The position numbers and the translations under genes are program-made. DNA of 64,000 nt from Lachnospiraceae bacterium P6A3 (GTDB taxonomy: Bacteria; Bacillota; Clostridia; Lachnospirales; Lachnospiraceae): contig JNKP01000006.1 of the NCBI GenBank assembly GCA_000702085.1, positions 1 to 64,000 on the forward strand, given 5' to 3'. Below, one piece after another: positions 42,823 to 51,571 of the stretch. The stretch's first letter is position 1. The number at the start of each line of letters is the position of its first letter. A model generated the notes under the pieces. The model made no database searches. It was not told where the DNA came from and saw only the letters and a list, made by a program, of their open reading frames with translations.

Positions 42823-44421
42823 ATGTCTTATACAGCTCTTTATCGTAAATTTCGTCCGACCAACCTCTCGGAGGTCAGAGGTCAGGATCATATAGTAACT
42901 ACGCTGCGAAACCAGCTGAAGAATCAAAGGATCGGTCATGCGTATCTTTTCACCGGAACCAGAGGAACCGGTAAAACTTCGATAGCCAAGATCCTCGCAA
43001 GGGCGGTTAACTGCGAACATCCTACGGATGACGGTCCCTGCTGCGAGTGCGATTCGTGCAAGGCAATTGCCGACGGTTCTTCACTGAACGTATATGAGAT
43101 CGATGCGGCATCCAACACCGGTGTAGACGGCGTAAGAAATATCATCGAGGGTATTACTTACCGCCCCACGCTGGGAAGATACAAGGTGTATATCATCGAC
43201 GAGGTTCATATGCTTTCGGAGTCAGCGTTCAACGCACTTCTGAAAACACTTGAAGAGCCTCCCGAATGGGCGATATTCATTCTCGCGACTACGGAAGTCC
43301 ACAAGCTTCCCGCAACCATTTTGTCCAGATGTCAGAGATATGATTTTAAGCGTATCAGGATCGACACCATCGTGGACAGAATGAAAGAACTGATGGAAGC
43401 CGAAGGCAGAGAGGCGGATGAAAAGGCCTTAAGATACATAGCCAGAAAAGCGGACGGCTCCATGAGAGATGCATTGTCGCTTCTGGATCAGGCGATAGCT
43501 TTCCAGTCCGACGGTCCCCTGTCATATGATAAGACCCTGGAGGTTCTGGGTGCCGTTGATACCGAGGTTTTCAGCAGGCTCTACAGAGGAATCTTAAACC
43601 GCGATACATTGCAGTGTGTCGGAATAATCGATGAGATGACCATGCAGGGTAAGGAACTGACTCAGTTCGTTACCGATTTTGTATGGTATCTGAGAAATAT
43701 CATGCTGATCGTTGCATCTCCCGATACCGCAAGGATGATAGATATCTCTTCGGAGAACATGGTAAGGCTTCGCGAAGATGCCGGACTTAGCGAACTGGAT
43801 TCTGTTATCAGATATATCAGGATATTCTCGGAGCTTACTTCGCAGATAAGGTATGCTTCACAAAAGAGAGTTTATGTGGAGATCGCGTTCATAAGATGCT
43901 GCGAGCCGAGAATGGCGATCAAAGATCCCGAGTCTCTTACGGACAGGGTTCTTGCTTTGGAGAAGAGGCTGGAAGACGGAAATTTCGCCTTCAGGCCTTC
44001 GCAGGCATCAGGCACATCCGATATGCCGGTGATCAGGGAAGATATTAAGATGCCGGAAGCTCCCAAGGCGCTTCCCGATGATGTGAGAAAGCTGGTTGAG
44101 AACTGGCCCAAGATCATTGCGGAATGTCCCAACGATATGTCATACATGAAGACCTGTAAGCCCGTTCTGGGTGATGACGGCAAGCTGGTTCTTTATTTTT
44201 CCACGGGAAATATGGGAGCAAAGCTTCTTAAAAACGAGCAGCCTCATAACGACCTGAATGAGATATTCGAAAATCATGTGGGTGCATCGGTTGAATTCAG
44301 CGTAAAAGAAACCGAGAGCGACGAGATATTCGATTCGGGTCTGTACGATCTGAGAAATATGGTAAAACCCGGTACCGTAAATGTACCGATAGATACAGAA
44401 GAAGATACGGAGGATTTTTAA
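42823..44421 (+). CDS. dnaX: DNA polymerase III subunits gamma and tau
   Basis: A 532-residue clamp-loader ATPase. It begins MSYTALYRKFRPTNLSEVRG, with Walker A GTRGTGKTS at about residues 45-53, zinc cysteines 64, 73, 76 and 79, the Walker B/DExx motif YIIDEVHMLS, and the SRC sensor in ILSRCQRYDFKRI. The tail (about 370-532) is the tau-like region, shorter than in Escherichia coli. It is followed immediately by ybaB and recR, a very common bacterial gene order that supports the assignment. Confidence 0.96.
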   Translation: MSYTALYRKFRPTNLSEVRGQDHIVTTLRNQLKNQRIGHAYLFTGTRGTGKTSIAKILARAVNCEHPTDDGPCCECDSCKAIADGSSLNVYEIDAASNTGVDGVRNIIEGITYRPTLGRYKVYIIDEVHMLSESAFNALLKTLEEPPEWAIFILATTEVHKLPATILSRCQRYDFKRIRIDTIVDRMKELMEAEGREADEKALRYIARKADGSMRDALSLLDQAIAFQSDGPLSYDKTLEVLGAVDTEVFSRLYRGILNRDTLQCVGIIDEMTMQGKELTQFVTDFVWYLRNIMLIVASPDTARMIDISSENMVRLREDAGLSELDSVIRYIRIFSELTSQIRYASQKRVYVEIAFIRCCEPRMAIKDPESLTDRVLALEKRLEDGNFAFRPSQASGTSDMPVIREDIKMPEAPKALPDDVRKLVENWPKIIAECPNDMSYMKTCKPVLGDDGKLVLYFSTGNMGAKLLKNEQPHNDLNEIFENHVGASVEFSVKETESDEIFDSGLYDLRNMVKPGTVNVPIDTEEDTEDF

Positions 44422-44763
44422 ATGGCTAAACACGGAGGATTTCCCGGCGGCGGAATGCCCGGAAACATGGCAAATCTGATGAAGCAGGCACAGCGCATGC
44501 AGCGTCAGATGGAAGAGGGCAGAAAAGAACTTGAGTCTACCGAGTTCACCGGTTCTGCGGGCGGAGATGCCGTTAAGGTAACGATAAACGGAGCACGCGA
44601 TGTTCTTTCCATCACTCTTGATAAAGATATCGTAGATCCCGATGATGTTGAAACTCTTCAGGATGCTATACTCGCTGCCATCAGGGACGCAATGGATAAA
44701 GCCGACGAAGCCGGCGAGAAGATCATGGGCGGCATGAGCGGAATGCCCACGGGATTATTCTAA
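44422..44763 (+). CDS. ybaB: YbaB/EbfC-family nucleoid-associated protein
   Basis: A 113-residue DNA-binding protein of the YbaB/EbfC family, forming dimers that bind nucleoid DNA. The Gly/Met-rich start (GGFPGGGMPGNM) leads into MKQAQRMQRQMEEGRKEL and the conserved GDAVKVTINGARDVLSITLD. It starts at the base after the dnaX stop and ends right before recR, as in many bacteria. Confidence 0.95.
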   Translation: MAKHGGFPGGGMPGNMANLMKQAQRMQRQMEEGRKELESTEFTGSAGGDAVKVTINGARDVLSITLDKDIVDPDDVETLQDAILAAIRDAMDKADEAGEKIMGGMSGMPTGLF

Positions 44764-45369
44764 ATGGAACTTTACAGCGGATACGTAAACAGGCTGGTTT
44801 CGGAACTGGCCGCACTTCCCGGAATCGGTGATAAGTCGGCACAGAGACTTGCTTTTCATATGATCAATATGCCTCCCGAAAAGGTTAAGAGGCTTGCCGA
44901 TACGATGATAGAGGCAAGGAGCAGGGTTAAGTACTGCTCATGTTGTTATACCCTGACCGATACCGAAACCTGTCCGGTCTGTTCGAATCCCGCAAGAGAC
45001 CATAGCCAGATCATGGTGGTGGAAGACACAAGGGATATGTCCGCATATGAAAAGACCCAGAAATACGGCGGAGTTTACCACGTTCTTCACGGTGCGATCG
45101 CACCCATGCTCGGTGTGGGACCCGGTGATATTAAGATCAAGGAACTTGTGGCAAGATGCTCGGATGAAAGTAATCCTGTGAGTGAGGTCATACTTGCGAC
45201 CAATTCCAGCATCGAGGGTGAGACAACCGCAATGTACATCAGCAAACTCATAAAGCCTCTGGGCGTTAAGGTTACCCGCATAGCAAGCGGAGTGCCCGTC
45301 GGAGGAGATCTTGAATATATCGATGAAATAACCCTTACACGTGCTTTGGACGGAAGGGTTGAAGTTTAA
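44764..45369 (+). CDS. recR: Recombination mediator RecR
   Basis: A 201-residue RecR with the helix-hairpin-helix LPGIGDKSAQRLAFH, a zinc finger of Cys58/61 and Cys70/73 (YCSCCYTLTDTETCPVC), the Toprim segment IMVVEDTRDMSAYEKT and the Walker-like ILATNSSIEGETTAMYI. It works with RecF/RecO in gap repair by loading RecA. It follows ybaB directly, in the dnaX-ybaB-recR operon. Confidence 0.96.
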   Translation: MELYSGYVNRLVSELAALPGIGDKSAQRLAFHMINMPPEKVKRLADTMIEARSRVKYCSCCYTLTDTETCPVCSNPARDHSQIMVVEDTRDMSAYEKTQKYGGVYHVLHGAIAPMLGVGPGDIKIKELVARCSDESNPVSEVILATNSSIEGETTAMYISKLIKPLGVKVTRIASGVPVGGDLEYIDEITLTRALDGRVEV

Positions 45370-45382
45370 AGGAGGACCTACC

Positions 45383-46426
45383 ATGTCAGTTACTTCAAAA
45401 GAATTCGGATGCAGCCGTGACGGAAGAGAATTAAGACTTTATACCATCACGGGCAAAAACGGATTAACCGCAGTTGTTACCAATCTCGGAGCAATTCTTG
45501 TAAGTCTTATTGTTCCCGATGCACAGGGAAATAAAGAGGATATTGTTCTCGGATTTGATAAAGCGGATGATTATTACGGAAATCCCAGCTTCTTCGGCGC
45601 AACCATCGGTCCCAATGCAAACCGTATCGGAAATGCCGAATATGAGATCGACGGTGTTCACTACGAACTCGATATCAACGATAACGACAGAAACAACCTT
45701 CATTCACACATCGATAACGGATATCATAAGAGAGTATGGGATGTGGATAATACCGACAACAGTGTCACATTCTCAATCGAAGATCCCGCTACCCTCGGAT
45801 TTCCCGGAAACAAAAAGCTTTCGGTTACATATACCGTAACGGATGATAACGAGCTTAAGCTTCACTATGTGGGAAGCAGTGATGAAAATACCATCCTTAA
45901 TCCTACAAATCACTCATATTTCAATCTGGACGGATTTAAAGCAGGATCTATCTGCGGACACAAGATTCAGATCGAAGCGGATGAATTCACCCCCACCGAT
46001 GATGAGTCCATTCCCACCGGTGATATCGCATCCGTAAAAGGAACACCCATGGATCTTACATCTCCCACCGTTATCGGAGATCACATTGATGACGATTTCG
46101 AGCAGCTGAACTTTGCGGGCGGATATGATCACAACTTCTGCGTAAGAGGATATGACGGAACCCTTCGTAAGGTTGCATCCGTTTGGGCGGAAAAGAGTTC
46201 AAGAGTAATGGAAGTATATTCCGATCTTCCCGGAGTCCAGTTCTATGCCGGAAACTTCATTCAGGAAGGTCAGACAGGCAAGGAAGGTGCGGTATTCAAC
46301 AAGAGATACGGACTTTGCCTTGAAACCCAGTTCTATCCCGATGCTATTCATCACGAGAATTTCCAGAGCCCCGTTTTCGGTCCCGAAAAGAGTCTGGATA
46401 CAACAACCGTTTACGCATTCAAATAA
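45383..46426 (+). CDS. galM: Aldose 1-epimerase (mutarotase)
   Basis: A 347-residue galactose-mutarotase-like protein that interconverts alpha and beta anomers of sugars. It has IVLGFDKADDYYGNPSFFGA, IGPNANRIGNAEYEIDG, the catalytic region LNPTNHSYFNLDG with His, YDHNFCV and GVQFYAGNF; the late Glu is in GLCLETQFYPDAIHH. GGAGGA precedes the ATG at 45383, and the frame is open upstream only within recR. There is no signal peptide, so it is cytoplasmic. It lies 13 nt after recR but is probably unrelated in function. Confidence 0.93.
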   Translation: MSVTSKEFGCSRDGRELRLYTITGKNGLTAVVTNLGAILVSLIVPDAQGNKEDIVLGFDKADDYYGNPSFFGATIGPNANRIGNAEYEIDGVHYELDINDNDRNNLHSHIDNGYHKRVWDVDNTDNSVTFSIEDPATLGFPGNKKLSVTYTVTDDNELKLHYVGSSDENTILNPTNHSYFNLDGFKAGSICGHKIQIEADEFTPTDDESIPTGDIASVKGTPMDLTSPTVIGDHIDDDFEQLNFAGGYDHNFCVRGYDGTLRKVASVWAEKSSRVMEVYSDLPGVQFYAGNFIQEGQTGKEGAVFNKRYGLCLETQFYPDAIHHENFQSPVFGPEKSLDTTTVYAFK

Positions 46427-46435
46427 TAGGCAAAA

Positions 46436-47629
46436 ATGGCTAAATTCCGCACGATCAAAGGTGGCAGGTCGGAAGAAACCTCACCCGATGATTACAGAAG
46501 CAAATTAAAAAAGCACAGGGCAATGAACGCATACAGGACAATGCTGTTCATTGTCCTGATTCTGGTACTTGTCCTGATCATTTATGCGAGATTTCAGTCC
46601 CATGTTTATACGGGCTATGAAGTGCTTGCCGCCAATGAAAGAACCGTTCCCGATTCCCAGAGGGATATTAGGCTCGGTCACAGTATACTGTCTTACAGCC
46701 ATGACGGTGCGCACTGCATAGATGCGGACGGAAAAACCGTCTGGGATCAGGGCTATGAAATGCAGGATATCAGGATCAGCGAATGCAACGGAACCGTAGC
46801 CATTGCTTCCTACAACGGAAGAGAAGTATATATTCTCAATGAAAAAGAAAAGCTGGGAGCCATTAAAACAAACTTCCCCATAAGGGATGTGGCGGTGGCC
46901 CAGACCGGAAGAGTCACTCTCGTATTAAACGCCGGTGACAGTACTATGATCAACACCTATTCTCCCGCCGGAGATCTTCTTTACAGCGGACAGATGCATA
47001 TGTCCGGCAGCGGTTATCCCGTAAGCCTTGCACTTTCACCTGCAGGAAATCTCCTGTGTGTAAGTTTTATATATGTGGATGCGGGAACCGTAAAATCCAC
47101 AATAGCTTTCTATAATCTTACCGAGGTCGGAGACAATTACACCGACTTCCTGGTAAGCAGTTACGATTATACGGATCTGATTGTGCCCGAAGTGGGCTTT
47201 CTTGATGACTCTACGGCATATGCCGTAGGCGATGAGAGATTTATGATATACAAAGGTGCCGAACAGCCCGAGTCTTTGGGCGAGCATCTTCTTTCCGATG
47301 AGATCAGGTCTGTTTTTGCGGGAAACGGATATGTGGGACTTGTATTCAGGTCTTCCGATTCCGACGCAAGATACAGAATGGATGTTTATGATTCCGGTGA
47401 CAATCTCGTTGGGAAATTTAATATTGATTTCGAATATACGGATGTGCTGTTTGAGGACAGCGATCTTGTGATATACAATGAATCCTCCTGCATCATCTAT
47501 ACATACAGGGGTAAAGAAAAATACAATGATTCTTTCAGGGACGGCGTAAGGCTTGTTATCCCCACGGATAAGGCTTACAGATACGTTCTGTCCACATCTT
47601 CGGCGGTTGAAACCATCCGCCTCAACTGA
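46436..47629 (+). CDS. Membrane-anchored beta-propeller-like protein (DUF5711-like)
   Basis: A 397-residue protein with a basic cytoplasmic N-terminus (residues 1-35), one membrane helix at about 37-52 (MLFIVLILVLVLIIYARF) and a ~340-residue external part made of short beta-rich repeats such as GHSILSYSHDGAHCIDADGK and NGREVYILNEKEK, resembling a propeller. I recall similar proteins in Lachnospiraceae grouped as DUF5711; function is unknown. It begins 9 nt after galM without an evident ribosome site. It converges on the flagellin gene with a 1-bp gap and no visible terminator. Confidence 0.65.
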   Translation: MAKFRTIKGGRSEETSPDDYRSKLKKHRAMNAYRTMLFIVLILVLVLIIYARFQSHVYTGYEVLAANERTVPDSQRDIRLGHSILSYSHDGAHCIDADGKTVWDQGYEMQDIRISECNGTVAIASYNGREVYILNEKEKLGAIKTNFPIRDVAVAQTGRVTLVLNAGDSTMINTYSPAGDLLYSGQMHMSGSGYPVSLALSPAGNLLCVSFIYVDAGTVKSTIAFYNLTEVGDNYTDFLVSSYDYTDLIVPEVGFLDDSTAYAVGDERFMIYKGAEQPESLGEHLLSDEIRSVFAGNGYVGLVFRSSDSDARYRMDVYDSGDNLVGKFNIDFEYTDVLFEDSDLVIYNESSCIIYTYRGKEKYNDSFRDGVRLVIPTDKAYRYVLSTSSAVETIRLN

Positions 47630-47630
47630 T

Positions 47631-49013
47631 CTATCTTAACAGCGCAAGAATTCCTTCCTGGCTCTGGTTGGCCTGTGTCATCACAGTCTGGCCTACCTGC
47701 TGAAGGATGTTGTTGAGACTAAAGTTCACCATTTCCCTGGCCATATCTGTATCGCGGATTCGGGATTCTGCGGCGGCGGTGTTTTCTACGGTTGCACCGT
47801 TGCTGTTTATGGTATGCTCGAGTCTGTTTTGCTGTGCACCTATATCCGAGCGGGCTTTGCTTATTACCGCAAGAGCATCCTTGATCTTATCTATGGCATC
47901 TTTTGCACCGGTTGCGGTGCCGACATTCACATCACCGACTCCTATAACATCAGCATTCATTCTGGGAATCGTAACATAAAGGCCGGTATCGTTTTCGGTA
48001 CCGGTGTGTATCCAGAGGTCACGGTTATCTTCGACTATGCTTATGCCTGTCAGGGCGGAAGAATTGACAGCGCCGTATTTGCCTGCGCCCCCGGCAAATT
48101 GTCTTTCCGCTTCGGCTTTTGTTGCATAATTTGTTTCTGCGTAAATCGCAAGCTTATTTCCGCCCATGATCGACAGAACATTCGAATGGCTGACATGAAG
48201 CTCTCCGTTCGTGCCCGGGGTATAGCCGTTAGGCATATTGTGACTTACATGTTCGTAGAGTTTATTTACTATATCGGAACCGGATTTAAGATCCTTTATT
48301 CCGAGAACATATCTGTGCTCAACGCGGTTCAACAGATTTTCTGCAGAGCTGTCGGAGTAGGGGATGGTGTAATCAAAGGTTATCTTGAATGCTTCATCAC
48401 AGGACTGGCTGCAGGTGAAGGTGAAAGATTTTCCATTGAGAAGTCCGATGTTATTTTCGTTTACTTTGCTGAAATCAAGGGTGGCCGCAGCGTGGTAGCG
48501 TCCGTCCCGGGTTTGATAACTTTCGGTCAGATGTCCGCTGGCTGCTGCGGGAGAAGAGACCAGTTTGTCAGCACGCATGGGTTCTCCGTGGATATCTCCG
48601 AAAATAGGTCTTTCGTTATAGGTTGTGGTATTGCCCACACGGGATATTTCGTCTTTGAGGGCCTGTACTTCTGCCTGTATAAAGCTTCTGTCCGTATCCG
48701 TATTTGTCTCATTGGCCGACTGAATGCTCAGCTCGGTCATTCTGTGCAGCATGGAAGAAACCTCGGCAAGGGCTCCGTCTGCCACCTGGCATAAAGAGAC
48801 TCCTTCCTGAGCGTTAGCCGTTGCCTGTGTTAATCCTCTTACCTGTCTGCGTAATTTTTCCGAAATGGCGAGACCTGCAGCGTTATCCGCTGCACGATTG
48901 ATCTTGAATCCCGAGGTTAACTTCTCGGTGCTTTTTGCAATTTTCCCTGTAACACTACCGACATTCCGGCTCGCGAACATTGCCGTCATGTTGGTCTGTA
49001 CGGACATGCCCAT
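47631..49013 (-). CDS. Flagellin
   Basis: A 460-residue flagellin with conserved D0/D1 ends: VQTNMTAMFASRNVG, KLTSGFKINRAADNAAGLAI and AQEGVSLCQVADGALAE at the N-terminus and RLEHTINSNGATVENTAAAE, then MAREMVNFSLNNILQQVGQT and QANQSQEGILALL at the C-terminus. The central ~230 residues are the variable outer domain. No other flagellar gene is nearby. A sigma-28-type promoter lies upstream. The first codons give MGMSV, and either Met could start; the usual flagellin start is near the second. Its two cysteines (LCQV and FTCSQSCDE) are unusual in a flagellin. Confidence 0.93.
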   Translation of the reverse strand: MGMSVQTNMTAMFASRNVGSVTGKIAKSTEKLTSGFKINRAADNAAGLAISEKLRRQVRGLTQATANAQEGVSLCQVADGALAEVSSMLHRMTELSIQSANETNTDTDRSFIQAEVQALKDEISRVGNTTTYNERPIFGDIHGEPMRADKLVSSPAAASGHLTESYQTRDGRYHAAATLDFSKVNENNIGLLNGKSFTFTCSQSCDEAFKITFDYTIPYSDSSAENLLNRVEHRYVLGIKDLKSGSDIVNKLYEHVSHNMPNGYTPGTNGELHVSHSNVLSIMGGNKLAIYAETNYATKAEAERQFAGGAGKYGAVNSSALTGISIVEDNRDLWIHTGTENDTGLYVTIPRMNADVIGVGDVNVGTATGAKDAIDKIKDALAVISKARSDIGAQQNRLEHTINSNGATVENTAAAESRIRDTDMAREMVNFSLNNILQQVGQTVMTQANQSQEGILALLR

Positions 49014-49113
49014 GATCAGTCTCCCGATTATATACTCCGAAGCAGTTTACGATATCGAGATCCTTCTCAAATATGCAACATCCCTTTGCAAATATCGTTA
49101 TTCTACATATATT

Positions 49114-49140
49114 TTATCGGCATGATCAGGATAATATTTA
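49114..49140 (-). promoter_or_regulatory. Sigma-28 (FliA/SigD) promoter of the flagellin gene
   Basis: On the minus strand TAAA (49140-49137), exactly 15 bp, then GCCGATAA (49121-49114), the SigD consensus. A second GCCGATAA is at 49152-49145 but lacks a TAAA at the right distance. The 279-bp gap between flagellin and the lipoprotein gene holds this promoter and, for the + strand, a TATACT at about 49242. Confidence 0.85.
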
Positions 49141-49292
49141 GGTTTTATCGGCGTTTTGAACCGCTATATTGGTTGAACGCGAGGAAACTCGCGGTCAGAA
49201 TGCAGTTTATCTGTTAAAAATGTTTAATTTAAGCGGATTTTAATGTATACTATTACGTGTTTTTGCACACTGAAAAGTGAAAAGGAGAAATT

Positions 49293-50873
49293 ATGAAAAA
49301 GAAAATGACATTTCGTAAGAAGTCTCTTGCCATAATTCTCAGCCTTTCGATGGCAGTTTGTGCCCTCTCAGGCTGTACATTCGGCAAAGAGCCTTCAGAG
49401 CCCGCCGTAGAATCCGACGATGATAATCTCGAGGTTCCCGAGGTTAAGGGCAAGGAAGAGACCGTAGGTGCATTTACTCTTCTTGTTCCCAAGGGAATGT
49501 CTGCCGATGAAGACGGAAGCGAGAGCGCCGTTCTCTTGGTAGATGATGAGGATGAAGATAAATACATCCGCATTCAGGTAGCAGAAAAGGATGAAGCCAA
49601 GGAATACGTTAAGACTCTTATGGAAGAGGATGACAATTATTCCGAAGATGAGTTCACTGTTGCAGATGTTAAGTGGACCGGAGCTTCTTATAAGAAATCC
49701 TTTGTATTTTACGGAAAAGTAGGCAAGAAGACCATCTTCGTAACCGGAGAAGGCTTTAAACCCACCGATGATATCACTCTTGCAGTACTTGCATCTCTTG
49801 AAGTTGATGAGGATGCAGAGACTGTTTCAATCGCAGGCGGTGCAGGCAAGGGCGGCACTTTCACGTACGGAAACGGTCTTTACAGCGTTGAGTATTCGGG
49901 ATTCTATCGCGAGGCTGAAAATTCCGAGCTCGGAGATCTCGTTGCATGTGACGGAAGCCAGACCGTATACGTAACCGCATTCGCAGATCCTGAAGATGCT
50001 ATGTATGCATATGCAGCTCTTGATGAATATGACTATGATGAAAAAGAGATGACCGTAGCAGGATATGATGCGATTCTCTGCACTTATGAGGATTTCTTCG
50101 GAGATACCGCAGCAGAGTTCTTCCTTCCTCTCGAGTATTACCATGAGAACGGAAATCTTTCCATGGTCTGCATTTACATTCACACCACCGGTGATGATTA
50201 TGATGCTGCCGTAAACGATGATTTCATGGCTCTTATCAACAGCATTTCCATCGATGATCAGTACATGACCGACACTCTTATTGACGACGGCGGATCACAG
50301 GGTGGAACTTCTTCCGTTGAAGGCGCCGAGGAGTATTGGGAAAGAGGCTGGTACGGATGGTGGATCATTTATGATGCCTGCTCCGATTATGAGGATAATA
50401 TTGGATATGCATATGACTGCCTTTCTACCTTTGATGTAGACGGTGATGAGGTTCACTGGCAGCTTGTAGATGCCGACGGCGATAAGGATGTTGACGTATA
50501 CATGGAACTCCTTGCGGATTCAACCACATCCGGATGGCTTGTTTCAAGTGATGGAAATGTTCTCGGATATGATGTCGGATATGCCGATATCATGATCGAT
50601 CCCGAGCATGATTCCCAGCTTATGGATGATTACATTTCCTTCTCTGCATCACTTTATGATGATGACGGAAACTGGGTACTCACCATTAACGGATATCTCC
50701 GTCCCTGGGGAGCAGACTGGGAAGAGTTCTATGATGTCAGTGCAAGCGATCTTCCCGACATCTGTGTAAACTTCACTACCAATTATGCGGATATGTTCGC
50801 ATTCAACTATCAGGATTGGTATGTAAATGTTATGGACGATCCTTTCCCCGGCCTCTGGGCATCACAGGAATAA
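49293..50873 (+). CDS. Large secreted lipoprotein of unknown function
   Basis: A 526-residue protein with a signal peptide (KKKMTFRKKSLAIILSLSMA) and lipobox ALSGC, so Cys at about residue 28 is the lipid anchor. A very acidic spacer follows (PAVESDDDNLEVPEVKG). The mature protein has a repeat-like alpha/beta arrangement, with segments such as GAFTLLVPKGM, KVGKKTIFVTGEGFK and EYWERGWYGWWIIYD. I do not recognise a family. The composition is strongly acidic with many Asp/Glu, as in surface proteins. AAAAGGAGAAATT precedes the ATG. A bidirectional terminator follows. Confidence 0.75.
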   Translation: MKKKMTFRKKSLAIILSLSMAVCALSGCTFGKEPSEPAVESDDDNLEVPEVKGKEETVGAFTLLVPKGMSADEDGSESAVLLVDDEDEDKYIRIQVAEKDEAKEYVKTLMEEDDNYSEDEFTVADVKWTGASYKKSFVFYGKVGKKTIFVTGEGFKPTDDITLAVLASLEVDEDAETVSIAGGAGKGGTFTYGNGLYSVEYSGFYREAENSELGDLVACDGSQTVYVTAFADPEDAMYAYAALDEYDYDEKEMTVAGYDAILCTYEDFFGDTAAEFFLPLEYYHENGNLSMVCIYIHTTGDDYDAAVNDDFMALINSISIDDQYMTDTLIDDGGSQGGTSSVEGAEEYWERGWYGWWIIYDACSDYEDNIGYAYDCLSTFDVDGDEVHWQLVDADGDKDVDVYMELLADSTTSGWLVSSDGNVLGYDVGYADIMIDPEHDSQLMDDYISFSASLYDDDGNWVLTINGYLRPWGADWEEFYDVSASDLPDICVNFTTNYADMFAFNYQDWYVNVMDDPFPGLWASQE

Positions 50874-50889
50874 TCTTAAGGATACAAAG

Positions 50890-50918
50890 AGCTCCTGCCG
50901 TACGGCAGGAGCTTTTTT
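50890..50918. terminator. Bidirectional terminator between convergent genes
   Basis: AGCTCCTGCCG (50890-50900) and CGGCAGGAGCT (50903-50913) form a perfect stem with T-runs on the + side. It lies 17 nt after the lipoprotein and 12 nt before the end of the minus-strand gene, so it may stop both. Confidence 0.85.
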
Positions 50919-50929
50919 AGTTATATCGG

Positions 50930-51523
50930 TTATGCCCAGGGATCTGCGGCTACGGGTTTTCTGATATCCGCAAGGAGCATCTGCTCCCACAAAAACCATT
51001 TTCCGTCGCTTCCGCGCTTTCTGAGTGTGATGGGACGCTCGGAATCCGCACCTCCGGATCTGATATAGAGCTTTGCATATCCGTCATTGTCATATGAGTA
51101 CGGATTGGAGAAAACCTCGATCGTAAGAGGTTCGGAAGGAGTGTAATTATTGTCAGGCTTTGCTCCTTCGAAGTATGAAAGAGGAACATAAGTCTTGCCG
51201 TCCATGAATCTGTCCCGGAGGAACTGAATCTCGGCATTGCTTAAGGGCTGGGGACCCTTCAGGAAATTAAGCATTTCGATGCCGGTATCTTTGTCTGCGG
51301 CATAAGCGCACAGTGCACATACCGTAAGGGCTGCGGTCTTGAAGGGTGTATCGAGACTACTTTCGGGAAGAGCCTGAAGCTGAGCCAGGTTCTCGGGGAG
51401 TTCTTTGAAGGTGATTCTTTCTTTTTGATTACTCCCGCTTTTTACTGCATTTTGGACTGCTCCGCTTACGGCATTTCCGATTTCCTGAGCAGCCTGATTC
51501 TTAAGCCGGTCTAATAATCCCAT
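50930..51523 (-). CDS. Soluble protein of unknown function (DUF6935-like)
   Basis: A 197-residue protein starting MGLLDRLKNQAAQEIG, followed by an amphipathic stretch (NAVSGAVQNAVKSG) and a ~150-residue domain ending in WFLWEQMLLADIRKPVAADP. It resembles proteins I recall as DUF6935, often near phage-shock or tellurite-type genes, but this is a low-certainty recollection. AAGGAGATTTT precedes the ATG at 51523, so the ORF extending to 51544 is too long. It lies 48 nt downstream of a minus-strand GGDEF gene. Confidence 0.55.
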   Translation of the reverse strand: MGLLDRLKNQAAQEIGNAVSGAVQNAVKSGSNQKERITFKELPENLAQLQALPESSLDTPFKTAALTVCALCAYAADKDTGIEMLNFLKGPQPLSNAEIQFLRDRFMDGKTYVPLSYFEGAKPDNNYTPSEPLTIEVFSNPYSYDNDGYAKLYIRSGGADSERPITLRKRGSDGKWFLWEQMLLADIRKPVAADPWA

Positions 51524-51571
51524 AAAATCTCCTTTCGTTCTCACGGAGGCTTTTTATGACCTCCGGAAATA

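Noticed and set aside
47814-48794. A 326-codon plus-strand frame inside the flagellin gene
   Set aside because: Antisense to a flagellin with conserved ends; Cys/Ile-rich composition with no domain, typical of a shadow frame.
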